From positions 124,001 to 188,000 of the forward strand of contig CAWEME010000001.1 of assembly GCA_963810055.1 (NCBI GenBank): a DNA stretch of 64,000 bases, read 5' to 3'. The notes beneath the pieces are model-generated. The model had not been told where the DNA came from and ran no database searches. It saw only the letters and a list, made by a program, of their open reading frames with translations. Origin of the DNA: REEB95 sp963810055. Its GTDB lineage: Bacteria > Pseudomonadota > Alphaproteobacteria > ATCC43930 > CGMCC-115725. Of this stretch, positions 8,964-19,402 are shown in pieces; positions within the stretch are counted from its first letter, which is position 1, and each line of letters begins with the position of its first letter. The translations under genes and the position numbers were made by a program.

Positions 8964-9888
8964 GCCTGCTCGCGCGCACGCCGCGCCTCATAGGCCTTGA
9001 GATGCGTATAGGCCAGGCGCAGCAGCGCAGGCTCCGGCAGGCTCCGCTCGCCGCGGCGGATGAGATCGCCCAGGATGTGATCGCCTTCGATCCGCGCGCC
9101 GCGCTCGATATCGCGCAGCATCGAGGCGGCGAAGGTCGAGCCCGAAGCCGTCAGCGTGTTCCGGGTGCGTTCGAGAAATTCGGGCCGGGGCGCGAAACCC
9201 GCTCCGGAAGCGACCGCGGCGCATTCCTCCAGCAGCCGGAGCGCCAAGTTCGCGCCGCCCGCGGCGGCGATGTCGCCGACCGTGGCGCGCATCAGACAGG
9301 TGATGGAAGCCAGGCTCGCGAGCATGACCCATTTCTCCCACATCTCGAGCAGGATGACGGCGCTGATTCGCGCCTCGGTCTTGACGCCGGCGAATTCCCG
9401 CGCGATCGCGTCGGTGCGCGGCGAGCGCGATGCCGCACGCTCGCCGAAGGTCAGCAGATGCACATCGTTCAGATGCAGGACGCGGCCCTGGTCGTCGAGC
9501 GTCGCCGCGATCACGCATTCGCCGCCGAGCACGCGATCCTTGCCGAAACGCTGGTCGAGCACGTCCAGATGCCGCATGCCGTTCAACAGCGGCAGGATCG
9601 CGGTCCCGGGCCCGATCGCGGGCGCGAAGGAATCGAGCGCGGCTTCGAGATCGTAGGCCTTCAGGCTCAACAGGATCAGGTCGTAGGGACGGCGCAGATC
9701 GCCGGCCAAAACCGTCGGCGGCTTGGCAGGCTTACGTCGCCCAAGCGGCTTTTGATGACCAGGCCGGTTTCGGCGAGCTGCGCCGCGCGCTTCGGCCGGA
9801 CGAGGAAAGTCACGTCGCGCCCGGCCTCGAGCAGCCTGCCGCCGAAATAGCCGCCGATGGCGCCGGCGCCGACCACCAGGATTTTCAT
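8945..9888 (-). CDS. panE: 2-dehydropantoate 2-reductase (ketopantoate reductase family), frameshifted
   Basis: PanE reduces ketopantoate to pantoate with NADPH in pantothenate and CoA synthesis. The Rossmann start MKILVVGAGAIGGYFGGRLLEAG is clear, and after a break near 9725 the protein continues (YDLILLSLKAYD, ILPLLNGMRHLD, GGECVIAAT, FAASMLRDIERG). A single missing base in a G run (plus strand) at 9725-9726 explains the break; repaired length is about 314, normal for the family. It is convergent with the upstream dioxygenase gene. Other ApbA-family reductases are an alternative. Confidence 0.8.
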
Positions 9889-9961
9889 GGCCTTCTCCCT
9901 TCGCCTCGGTTCATATCATAACCGCCGCGCCGGTGTCTTGGGCGCCCGGGCGGAAGTGGAG

Positions 9962-10411
9962 ATGAAGGAGCGCTATTTCGAGGATCTGGAGGCCGGGCAG
10001 CGTTTCGCTTCGGGGCGGATGAAGGTCGAGGCGGAGGCGATCAAGCGCTTCGCCCGCGAATTCGACCCGCAGGACTTCCATCTCGACGAAGCGGCCGCCG
10101 TCAAGACCTTCTTCAAGGGCCTGGCGGCGAGCGGCTGGCACACCGCGGCGCTGACCATGCGGATTCTGGTCGACAGCGAATTCAAGCCGGCGGGCGGCAT
10201 TCTCGGCGCCGGGGTCGAGCGGTTGAACTGGCCGCGCCCGGTGCGGCCGGGCGACGAGCTGCGCGTCCAAAGCGAGGTGATCGAGAAGCGCCCGTCGAAA
10301 TCCCGGCCCGATCAGGGCGTGGTCAAGGTGCGGGTGACGACGCTCAACCAGAACGGCGAGCCGGTCCAGGACTTCATCGCCAACCTGATCGTGCCGCGAA
10401 GGCCGGACTAG
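9962..10411 (+). CDS. MaoC-like (R)-hydratase / dehydratase
   Basis: A 149-residue hot-dog-fold protein of the MaoC family, which hydrates enoyl-CoA or related thioesters. Seen: YFEDLEAGQRFASGRMKV, then FAREFDPQDFHLDEAAA, where Asp and His form the usual hydratase motif, and FFKGLAASGWHTAAL. ATG 9962 is used; a GTG six bases upstream is possible. The stop shares the palindromic CTAG (10408-10411) with the stop of the convergent binding protein. The CoA substrate is not predictable. Confidence 0.85.
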   Translation: MKERYFEDLEAGQRFASGRMKVEAEAIKRFAREFDPQDFHLDEAAAVKTFFKGLAASGWHTAALTMRILVDSEFKPAGGILGAGVERLNWPRPVRPGDELRVQSEVIEKRPSKSRPDQGVVKVRVTTLNQNGEPVQDFIANLIVPRRPD

Positions 10412-11160
10412 TTCCCCGGCTCCATGTCCTTGGCCTTGATCACCTTGACCGCCGCCGGGCTCGACAGGAATTTGAGGAAGGCGGCGGCGGTCCGCTTGTG
10501 CTTCGAGGCCGGGCTGATGCCGCCCTGGAACTTGAGATAGTTCTGCACCGCCGCCGGGAAGGGGAAGACCTGCACCCCCAGCACCGCCTTCAATTCGGGA
10601 ATGAGCTGGATGGCGATGTCGGCCTGGCCCTTGGCCACGAATTCGGCGGTGGCGCCGGTGGCGATGGTCATCGACTTGGCCTTGACCTGGTCGGATATTC
10701 CGAACTGGTCGAGCAGCTTGGTGAAAGTGAGCCCGCTCTGGCCAGTGGTGGTGTAGGCGACGCCCTTGGCCGCGATGAGCGCCGCCTTGAAGGCCTCGGG
10801 CGTCGAGAGATCGGGCGCGGGGACGCCGGCCTTGACCGCGATGCCGAGGCCCGATTTGGCGAGCGGAACCATGTGCGGCTCGAGCTTGCCTTGCTGGATC
10901 AGCGGATCGATCACCGGCGGCAGCAGGATAGCGACGTCGAAGGCCGCGCCCTGGTCGATCTTGTCCTTGAGCAGGTTGGCGGTGAGGAAGGTGAAGTCCA
11001 GCTTGTTGCCGCTGTGCTTCTCGTAGATCGGCTGGATCTCGGTCAGCGCCGCCTGCATGCCGGTCGAGCTCAACACCACCAGCGTCGTCGCCGCCCCGGC
11101 CGGCGCCGCCAGCGCCAGCAGCGCGACTAGGCCCGTCAGCGCGGCCAAAATCCTGTTCAT
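10408..11160 (-). CDS. Periplasmic substrate-binding protein, ModA-like
   Basis: A 250-residue exported binding protein of the molybdate/oxyanion-binding (ModA-like, type 2) fold. Signal peptide about 1-23 (LALAAPAGAA). Mature motifs: LVVLSSTGMQAAL, YTTTGQSGLTF, GATAEFVAKGQADIAIQLI. The positions that bind oxyanion in ModA are only partly matched, and no modB/modC gene is adjacent, so the ligand is uncertain. It ends against the MaoC gene with overlapping stops. Confidence 0.8.
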   Translation of the reverse strand: MNRILAALTGLVALLALAAPAGAATTLVVLSSTGMQAALTEIQPIYEKHSGNKLDFTFLTANLLKDKIDQGAAFDVAILLPPVIDPLIQQGKLEPHMVPLAKSGLGIAVKAGVPAPDLSTPEAFKAALIAAKGVAYTTTGQSGLTFTKLLDQFGISDQVKAKSMTIATGATAEFVAKGQADIAIQLIPELKAVLGVQVFPFPAAVQNYLKFQGGISPASKHKRTAAAFLKFLSSPAAVKVIKAKDMEPGN

Positions 11161-11192
11161 GGCTTCCTCCCCGTTTCGCTATTAGCGCGGGT

Positions 11193-11528
11193 TCAGCCGC
11201 GCGTTTGAACGCCCTTGTCGGCGAGAACTTTCTTCAACTCGCCCAATTCGAACATTTCGCTGACGATGTCGCAGCCGCCGACGAACTCGCCCTTGACGTA
11301 AAGCTGGGGGATGGTCGGCCAGTTCGAGAAATCCTTGATGCCCTGGCGGATATCCGGATCGGCCAGCACGTCGATCCCTTTGAATTTCACCCCGAGAGTC
11401 GTGAGGATCTGCACCACGCGCGCGGAGAAGCCGCATTGCGGGAAGACCGGCGTGCCCTTCATGTAGAGTAGCACGGGATTCTCGGAAATCTCCTGCTTGA
11501 TGCGGTCGGCGGCGGCGGTCGCGGTCAT
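11193..11528 (-). CDS. grxD: Monothiol glutaredoxin, Grx4/GrxD family
   Basis: A 111-residue CGFS-type monothiol glutaredoxin, which binds a shared [2Fe-2S] cluster with glutathione and delivers Fe-S clusters. The active site is PQCGFSARVV (about residues 31-40); KGIDVLADPDIRQGI and WPTIPQLYVKGEFVGGCDI follow. It lies downstream of bolA on the same strand. GrxD and BolA proteins form heterocomplexes in iron regulation, so the pairing is functional. Confidence 0.95.
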   Translation of the reverse strand: MTATAAADRIKQEISENPVLLYMKGTPVFPQCGFSARVVQILTTLGVKFKGIDVLADPDIRQGIKDFSNWPTIPQLYVKGEFVGGCDIVSEMFELGELKKVLADKGVQTRG

Positions 11529-11552
11529 GAGAACCTCTTTCCTATTCCTACT

Positions 11553-11789
11553 TTATTCCTCGGGCACGCCGGTCTGCAAGGCGAGGGCGTGGAGCTCGTT
11601 GCCCATGCGGGATCCGAGCGCGCGGTAGACCATCTGGTGCTGTTGCACCCGGCTCTTGCCCTTGAAAGCCGATGAGATCACCAACGCCGACCAGTGGTCG
11701 TTGTCGTCGGCCAGCGCTTCGATGGTGATTCGCGCGTCGGGCAAGCCCGCCTTGATCAGCTTCTCGATGGTGGCCGCGTCGAGCGCCAT
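11553..11789 (-). CDS. BolA family protein
   Basis: A 78-residue BolA/IbaG-like protein with the class II KH-like fold. Seen: MALDAATIEKLIKAGLPDA, then SSAFKGKSRVQQHQMVYRAL. The conserved His (VQQHQMVYRAL) is a cluster ligand in GrxD-BolA complexes. It is 24 bp upstream of grxD and 18 bp downstream of purL on the same strand, so it may be carried on the purine transcript. Confidence 0.92.
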   Translation of the reverse strand: MALDAATIEKLIKAGLPDARITIEALADDNDHWSALVISSAFKGKSRVQQHQMVYRALGSRMGNELHALALQTGVPEE

Positions 11790-11807
11790 GGTTTCTCCGC
11801 AAGCTCC

Positions 11808-14005
<2,198 letters not shown>

Positions 14006-14009
<4 letters not shown>

Positions 14010-14695
14010 GAGAGGGCCTCCACCAGCCCCTTGAAGAAGCCCTGGCCGTCGGTCGAGCCCAACAGCGGGTCGGTGGCGTCCTCGGGATGCGGCATCAGCC
14101 CGAGCACGTTCTTGTTCGCGTTGAACACGCCGGCGATATTCCGCGCCGAGCCGTTGGCGTTGCCTTCCTCGGAAAGTTTGCCCTCGGCGGTGCAATAGCG
14201 GAAGGCGACGCGGCCTTCGCCCTCGATGCGGTCGAGCGTGTCCTTGTCCGCGAAATAATTGCCGTCGTGATGCGCCACCGGCACGCGGATCACCTGGCCG
14301 GCATTGTAGCCGCGGGTGAACACGCTCTGGCTGGTCTCGACCTTGAGGAACACGTCCTTGCAGTGGAATTTGAGCGTCTGGTTGACCAAGAGCGCGCCCG
14401 GCAACAATCCCGCCTCGGTGACGATCTGGAAGCCGTTGCAGATGCCGAGCACGGCCACGCCCTTGCCGGCGCGCGCCTTCACCTCGCGCATGATCGGCGA
14501 ATGCGCCGCCATGGCGCCGCAGCGCAGGTAATCGCCGTAGGAAAATCCGCCGGGGATGACGATCAGATCGGCTTTGGGGAAATCGCTGTCGCGGTGCCAG
14601 ACCTTGAGCGGCTTCTTGCCGGAGGCGCGGGTGAGCGCGTCATACACGTCCTGCTCGCGATTCGAGCCGGGGAAGACGATGATGGCGGCTTGCAT
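14006..14695 (-). CDS. purQ: Phosphoribosylformylglycinamidine synthase subunit PurQ
   Basis: The glutamine amidotransferase subunit that supplies ammonia to PurL. At 229 residues it has normal length. The nucleophile Cys is in VLGICNGFQIVTEAGLLPG, and HPEDATDPLLGSTDG near the C-terminus holds the catalytic His/Glu pair. The stop overlaps the purL TTG start. In many alphaproteobacteria purS lies directly upstream; here purS is about 2 kb away, beyond a lipase gene. Confidence 0.96.
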
Positions 14696-14929
14696 GGACG
14701 AGGCGGCCTCGCGGGGATACGCCCTTCAAATAGCCCGCGCCGCCCGCGCGTTCAAGGCCGGCCGCGCCGCACCGGCGTCAGGACGGTTGAGGGTTTGGCT
14801 GAGGGTTGGAGATCCTTCGGATTTACCATCCGGCCCGTGATTCGGATAAATATATCAAATGATTTCAGGTATTTGTAAGCCAGTTTGAAAATTAATCAGT
14901 CATTTAAAATCACCCGTTAACCTTGAACC

Positions 14930-15121
14930 ATGCTGACCGTCACGGCCATTGTCGCCGCCGCCGCCGTTTTCATCGTCGCGCGTTTCGTGTTCCGGATGCT
15001 GGCCGGAATCGTCGCCGCGTTGTGCGCCGCCGCCGCCGGCCTGATTCTCTTTCCCGATCTCCAGGCCCCGCTGCTGGCTTGGCTGCTGCACGGCCTCGCT
15101 TCGAGCGCCGGCCTGAGCTAG
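14930..15121 (+). CDS. Small hydrophobic protein, 63 residues
   Basis: An ORF encoding a largely apolar protein with two likely membrane helices (about residues 4-24 and 26-45; the motif RFVFRM lies between). It starts at ATG 14930 after an AT-rich stretch that contains GTTAACC. The ribosome-binding site is weak. No family is recognised. It lies between purQ and the lipase gene on the opposite strand to both. Confidence 0.45.
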   Translation: MLTVTAIVAAAAVFIVARFVFRMLAGIVAALCAAAAGLILFPDLQAPLLAWLLHGLASSAGLS

Positions 15122-15165
15122 CGCGTCGCGTCCAGGGCGAAACCGGCGGCGGCGTCGCGTCCCGG

Positions 15166-16443
15166 CTAAGTGTGCGCCGCCACCGCAGGCGGCAGCAAAT
15201 CGCCCTTCAAACCAATGAGCTGCATATATTGCCCCGAATGGGCCTGGCCCGCCGCCGTGCCGATGTCTTTAAGCTCCCGATAGGGCAGGGTCGGCGTGTA
15301 GTCCTTCCATGCACCGCCGGCCGGATTTGTATCGTCCCAGTAGCGCGTCGGCCAAGTCCCATCGAAGGAGGTCCCGGGCAAACGGGACAAATGGCTGAGC
15401 TGACCCGCCGTATTGGCGAGGTTGAGTCCGGCGATGAGTCCATAGCACAGAGTTTTTCCCTGCGCCTCGCCGAGGTTCGTCTGCAATATCTCGCGTTTCT
15501 TGTCGTATTTTTGATAGTAGTCCGTGAAGTTGGTCCAGGCGTGGGGAACGATGTCCTTCGTGTTCCAATAGAGCCTGTTGAAATGGGTGATCTTGTTGCC
15601 GGGATTGACCGCGCCGGCCGGGGTCGCCGGAAAACGGGCCGCCCACAATGACTTGAAAACCAGGTTTCCCGGCGACGCGCCCGCCGTCGGCAGCACCAGG
15701 ATGTTTTTCTTGGTCCATTTCGCGCGAATAAGCCCGTTATAGAGCTGATACGCCAGCGCCGGAGCGAGAGCCGCGGCGAGACTGTGGCCGGTGAAGACGA
15801 TTTTCGTCTTGGCTGTTCGTTCCGCGACCTTAAAGAGGTAGTGTTCGAGGTCGCCGTGTTCGGGATCGGACAGTTGCCGGCATAGGATTTGAATCCCACG
15901 GGCCGTGCCCGCCGTCAATTGCGGCACGGTCGAACTGGCGTTCTGATGTTGCTTGGAGATGTCCTTGTCGAGGTTGATCGGCGCCTTGATCATGTTTTTG
16001 AAGCCGACATTGGCGTCCTCGACCAGCCAGTCCCAAAGCGAGGTCACGTTGGTTGCGGCGATCGCGACGACGTACACGTCCTGCGACGGGCTGTAGACGA
16101 CGTACATGCCATTGTCCAGGCATTGCCGGGCTTCGGTTTCCGCAGTGCCGAGCAGGAGCTTCCGGTCCGCATCGTTGAATTCGTAGACGCACGGACCCCA
16201 GGTGATCCGCCAGTCTCCGCCGATCAGCATGTCCCCCACGGATTTCAGGAATCCGGTCACCATGAGGTTCTGCGGCGAGTCGGGATTCTTGCCGATGAAT
16301 TTTCCGGTCCACGGCCCGCCCTCGCCGAGGGCCAAGCTGAGAAAATTCGTGATCTGTTTGGTATTGCCGAACGCGCCGGTTGCGCGGTTGGCCGCCGCGT
16401 TGAACGCCATGATCGTTTGCGTGAGGTCAGTTTTCTCCGACAT
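15166..16443 (-). CDS. Lipase class 3 family protein
   Basis: A 425-residue alpha/beta hydrolase with the class 3 lipase nucleophile elbow FTGHSLAAALAPALAYQL (Ser at about residue 221). The family hydrolyses acylglycerols. No signal peptide is seen at the chosen start. ATG 16443 is supported by GAAGGAGG seven bases upstream. The gene lies between purQ and purS and has its own AT-rich upstream region (about 16444-16620), suggesting it was inserted into the purine cluster. The substrate is unknown. Confidence 0.78.
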   Translation of the reverse strand: MSEKTDLTQTIMAFNAAANRATGAFGNTKQITNFLSLALGEGGPWTGKFIGKNPDSPQNLMVTGFLKSVGDMLIGGDWRITWGPCVYEFNDADRKLLLGTAETEARQCLDNGMYVVYSPSQDVYVVAIAATNVTSLWDWLVEDANVGFKNMIKAPINLDKDISKQHQNASSTVPQLTAGTARGIQILCRQLSDPEHGDLEHYLFKVAERTAKTKIVFTGHSLAAALAPALAYQLYNGLIRAKWTKKNILVLPTAGASPGNLVFKSLWAARFPATPAGAVNPGNKITHFNRLYWNTKDIVPHAWTNFTDYYQKYDKKREILQTNLGEAQGKTLCYGLIAGLNLANTAGQLSHLSRLPGTSFDGTWPTRYWDDTNPAGGAWKDYTPTLPYRELKDIGTAAGQAHSGQYMQLIGLKGDLLPPAVAAHT

Positions 16444-16652
16444 TATACGGCCTCCTTCAATATCCTCCGGCGCGGAACGCACAAACGGGCTTCCGGGCAT
16501 TCACGTACCCCCGTATGCCGGTATGAAATCGCCCGCGCTGACAATCTGTCCGCTTCAACTAACGCGAGAAGCCTAGCAAATTATTTCTATTAAACGTAGC
16601 AATAAATCCAAAGCGCCCAACCGGACGCGCGGCGGCAATGAATGGTCGCGCC

Positions 16653-16895
16653 TCACCCCTGAATTTCGATGCGATAACTTTCAATCAGCGTGTTGGCGAG
16701 GAGCTTCTGGCACATCGCCTCGAGCGCGGTCTTGGCCTTGGCCGCATCGGTTTCGGCGAGGTCGAGATCGATCACCTTGCCCTGGCGCACCTCGCCCACG
16801 CCCTTGAACCCGAGCGAGGCCAGCGCGTGGCCGATCGCCTTGCCCTGCGGGTCGAGCACGCCTTCCTTGGGCATGACGTAAACGCGGGCTTTCAT
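16653..16895 (-). CDS. purS: Phosphoribosylformylglycinamidine synthase subunit PurS
   Basis: The small 80-residue PurS subunit that bridges PurL and PurQ in the FGAM synthase complex. Clear family features: KARVYVMPKEGVLDPQGKAI at the N-terminus and AMCQKLLANTLIESYRIE at the C-terminus. It lies 13 bp downstream of purC on the same strand. Confidence 0.96.
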   Translation of the reverse strand: MKARVYVMPKEGVLDPQGKAIGHALASLGFKGVGEVRQGKVIDLDLAETDAAKAKTALEAMCQKLLANTLIESYRIEIQG

Positions 16896-16908
16896 CGGCC
16901 GGAAGCGT

Positions 16909-17673
16909 TCACTGCGCCGCCTGCGGGCCCTTGAGATCGCCGGGCGCGCTTTCGGTCAGCACGCCCAGGCGCCGCGCCACCTCCTGATAGGCCTCTTCCA
17001 CCTTGCCGAGATCGCGGCGGAAACGGTCCTTGTCGAGCTTCTCGTTGGTCTTCAAATCCCACAGCCGGCAATTATCGGGGCTGATCTCGTCGGCCAGCAC
17101 GATGCGCATCTCGTCGTCGTTGTAGAGCCGGCCGAATTCGAGCTTGAAGTCGATCAGCCTGATGCCGATGCCGAGGAACAGTCCGGTGAGGAAATCGTTG
17201 ACCCGCAGCGACATCTGCATGATCTCGTCGATGTCCTGGGTGGTGGCCCAGCCGAAGGCGGTGATGTGCTCTTCCGACACCATCGGGTCGCCGAGCTCGT
17301 CCTTCTTGTAATAGAACTCGACGATGGAGCGCGGCAGCGCCTGGCCCTCGGGAATGCCGAAGCGCTTGGCCAGCGAGCCCGCCACGACATTACGGATGAC
17401 CACTTCAATAGGTATGATCTGCACCTGGCGGATCAGCTGCTCGCGCATGTTGAGGCGGCGGACGAAATGGGTGGGGATGCCGATCTCGGCCAAGCGCATC
17501 ATCAGATATTCGCTGATGCGGTTGTTGAGCACGCCCTTGCCGGTGATGGTGCCCTTTTTCTGGTTGTTGAAGGCGGTCGCATCATCCTTGAAGTATTGGA
17601 CAAGGGTTCCGGGCTCGGGACCCTCGAACAGCACCTTGGCCTTGCCTTCGTAGATCTGTTTGCGTCTGGTCAT
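16909..17673 (-). CDS. purC: Phosphoribosylaminoimidazole-succinocarboxamide synthase
   Basis: SAICAR synthetase ligates aspartate to CAIR using ATP in purine synthesis. It is 254 residues. Seen: QIYEGKAKVLFEG at the N-terminus, EVVIRNVVAGSLAKRFGIPEG, and LIDFKLEFGRL with DEISPDNCRLWD. ATG 17673 is chosen because the conserved sequence MTRRKQIYEGKAK starts there; an upstream in-frame ATG is less likely. It precedes purS in a two-gene unit. Confidence 0.97.
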   Translation of the reverse strand: MTRRKQIYEGKAKVLFEGPEPGTLVQYFKDDATAFNNQKKGTITGKGVLNNRISEYLMMRLAEIGIPTHFVRRLNMREQLIRQVQIIPIEVVIRNVVAGSLAKRFGIPEGQALPRSIVEFYYKKDELGDPMVSEEHITAFGWATTQDIDEIMQMSLRVNDFLTGLFLGIGIRLIDFKLEFGRLYNDDEMRIVLADEISPDNCRLWDLKTNEKLDKDRFRRDLGKVEEAYQEVARRLGVLTESAPGDLKGPQAAQ

Positions 17674-17793
17674 GGCCGGTGCCTGTATATTTTGCCGCTC
17701 CGCGGCGGGAGTGGTGAATTCCTTATATAGCAACGGCAGGGGACGGTCACAACGCCGCTTGCCCGATTCGTTCACAGCAAAATGTCGCGCCCT

Positions 17794-18555
17794 TTAGGTT
17801 TGGCTCTCCAGAACGTCGCGCCAGGGCAAGGGCTTGGGCTGCCAGGCGGCGAAGCGGAAGGCGGGCTTCAAACCCAGCCCGGGGGCGGGAAGCGCGATCA
17901 GCGCGCTCGACACCGTGGCGAAGCCGTTTTCGAGCTTGAAGCGCATGGCGCTGAGCGGGTCGTCCTTGGGCTCGGCGACGGCGTCGGCCAGCAGATTTTC
18001 CCATGCCATCCACCGCCCATGCGCCGGATCGGGCAGGGGAGCCGCTTGAAAACGCGGGCGATAGCGTTTGAGGCGCGTGGTGTCGTCGTCGAGATCGCCG
18101 GCCGCGATCATGGCGAGGCCGGGCTTCAAGGCCACGCGCTTGACCGGGGCCGCGCCTTCCGGGTCGGCGTGAGAAAGCCAGAAGGCGTCGCGGTTGTCGG
18201 CGACGATCATGTTGAACGTCCGGTAGGATTTAAGGTCGAGCGCGGAGAGCGCCTTGGCCGCCTCGGCCGCGTCGGCATGGTCGAGCGCCTCCAGCACCAG
18301 CTCGCCGCGCGAGCGCGCGCCCGGCGCGGGGCCGAGCGAGCCGAAGCGGTTCAATATCCCCGCCGCCACGCCATGATCGTTCAAGCCCAGCCAGGTGCCG
18401 CCGGCAAGCTCGTCCTTGCCCGCCATCACCGCGGGCCGGTCGGGCCAGTGGCGCGCGGGAGGCAGCCACGGGCGGGCGATCATCTCGTCGCGGTTGGCGG
18501 CGATCAGCACCGGGAAATCGGCCCCCGGCCGGCGCAATATCACGAAAGTGCACAT
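17794..18555 (-). CDS. NRDE family (TANGO2-like) protein
   Basis: A 253-residue protein of the NRDE family, which includes human TANGO2. The N-terminal Cys follows Met (MCTFVILRR), as in Ntn-hydrolase-like members, and the signature AANRDEMIARP is present (about residues 19-29), followed by GGTWLGLNDHGVAAGILNR. Biochemical function in bacteria is not settled; haem trafficking has been proposed for the family. It sits between purC and the zeta-inhibitor gene. Confidence 0.85.
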   Translation of the reverse strand: MCTFVILRRPGADFPVLIAANRDEMIARPWLPPARHWPDRPAVMAGKDELAGGTWLGLNDHGVAAGILNRFGSLGPAPGARSRGELVLEALDHADAAEAAKALSALDLKSYRTFNMIVADNRDAFWLSHADPEGAAPVKRVALKPGLAMIAAGDLDDDTTRLKRYRPRFQAAPLPDPAHGRWMAWENLLADAVAEPKDDPLSAMRFKLENGFATVSSALIALPAPGLGLKPAFRFAAWQPKPLPWRDVLESQT

Positions 18556-18624
18556 GACGGTATGCGATGATGGACCGGCGCGCTACGATTGGCTAGAAGC
18601 GGGATGGGGGAATGGGGGCAGGGC

Positions 18625-18948
18625 ATGACGACCTTCGACGAACGCGAAAAGGCGAGCGAAAAGAAGTTCCAGACCGAGCAGGAACTGGCCTTCAAGACCA
18701 AGGCGCGGCGCAACCATATCCTGGGATTGTGGGCGGCGGAACAGCTGGGCTTGAAGGGCAACGCCGCCGAGGCCTATGCGCGCGAGATCGTCACCGGCAC
18801 GCTCGCCAAGCACGGCGACGAGGGCGTGGTGAACAAGATCGCGGGCGATTTCGAGAAGAAGGGCGTGAAGCACGACCGCGTGCGCATCAATCTCGAGCTC
18901 GAACGCTGCGCCGCCGCGGCCAGGAAACAACTCGGCGTGCCGAAATAG
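18625..18948 (+). CDS. ATPase inhibitor subunit zeta (DUF1476)
   Basis: A 107-residue all-helical protein of DUF1476, known in alphaproteobacteria as the zeta inhibitor of F1-ATPase. Seen: MTTFDEREKASEKKFQTEQ at the N-terminus (the inhibitory region), then RRNHILGLWAAEQLGL. ATG 18625 begins the conserved part; GGGGGCAGG precedes it. It would block ATP hydrolysis by F1Fo-ATP synthase when the proton-motive force falls. Confidence 0.92.
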   Translation: MTTFDEREKASEKKFQTEQELAFKTKARRNHILGLWAAEQLGLKGNAAEAYAREIVTGTLAKHGDEGVVNKIAGDFEKKGVKHDRVRINLELERCAAAARKQLGVPK

Positions 18949-18981
18949 GCGCAAAGTTATCCGTCGAAGCCGTTCTCGATA

Positions 18982-19011
18982 TACCTCAGCCTGAGCCTGT
19001 CGAAGGCCGCA
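18982..19011. repeat. Left half of perfect 30-bp inverted repeat
   Basis: It contains CCTCAGCCTGAGCC followed by TGTCGAAGG. The exact reverse complement lies at 19340-19369. The two copies bracket the GIY-YIG gene, starting 6 bp after its stop. A related inverted pair is at 52629-52704. Confidence 0.85.
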
Positions 19012-19017
19012 CGGCAT

Positions 19018-19311
19018 TCATGCATCATCCTGGCGGTTGCGTGACAAGGCGGGCAAAGCTTCGAGGTCGCCGCGAATCAGCGCCTCCTTTTTTGCCCGGT
19101 TCCATCCCTTCAACTGTCGTTCTGCGGCGATCGCGTCCGTGATGCGGTCGAATTCCTGATGGAAGACCAGCGTCACCGGTCTGCGGCGTGATGTATGGCC
19201 GGTGAACATTACGTTATTATGTTGCGCGATACGCTGTTCGAGCGTGGTCCGCGTGCTGCCGACGTAATACGACCCGTCGGCGCAGCGGAGGATGTAGACA
19301 TAGGCGCTCAC
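19018..19311 (-). CDS. Single-domain GIY-YIG nuclease-like protein
   Basis: A 97-residue protein made of one GIY-YIG domain: YVYILRCADGSYYVGST (about residues 4-20) with the catalytic Arg in LEQRIAQHN (about 24-32) and the distal Glu in AIAAERQLKGWNRAKK. These are small putative DNA nucleases, distant relatives of UvrC and homing nucleases. The gene is wholly inside a perfect 30-bp inverted repeat and lies between the zeta-inhibitor gene and purB. The repeat context suggests mobility; its function is unproven. Confidence 0.88.
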   Translation of the reverse strand: MSAYVYILRCADGSYYVGSTRTTLEQRIAQHNNVMFTGHTSRRRPVTLVFHQEFDRITDAIAAERQLKGWNRAKKEALIRGDLEALPALSRNRQDDA

Positions 19312-19339
19312 TTTACGGGATCGGTTGCAGTTCCAGTGT

Positions 19340-19369
19340 TGCGGCCTTCGACAGGCTCAGGCTGAGGTA
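19340..19369. repeat. Right half of perfect 30-bp inverted repeat
   Basis: The exact inverse of 18982-19011 (here CCTTCGACA-GGCTCAGG in the top strand). It lies between the GIY-YIG gene start and the purB stop. No target-site duplication is visible outside the two arms. Confidence 0.85.
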
Positions 19370-19402
19370 GACTTTTACGCGGCATCTTTCGCCGATGAAA
19401 GA

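Noticed and set aside
18982..19369. The GIY-YIG unit as a classical transposon
   Set aside because: There is a perfect inverted repeat but no target-site duplication and no transposase-type domain; it is kept only as a repeat-associated gene.
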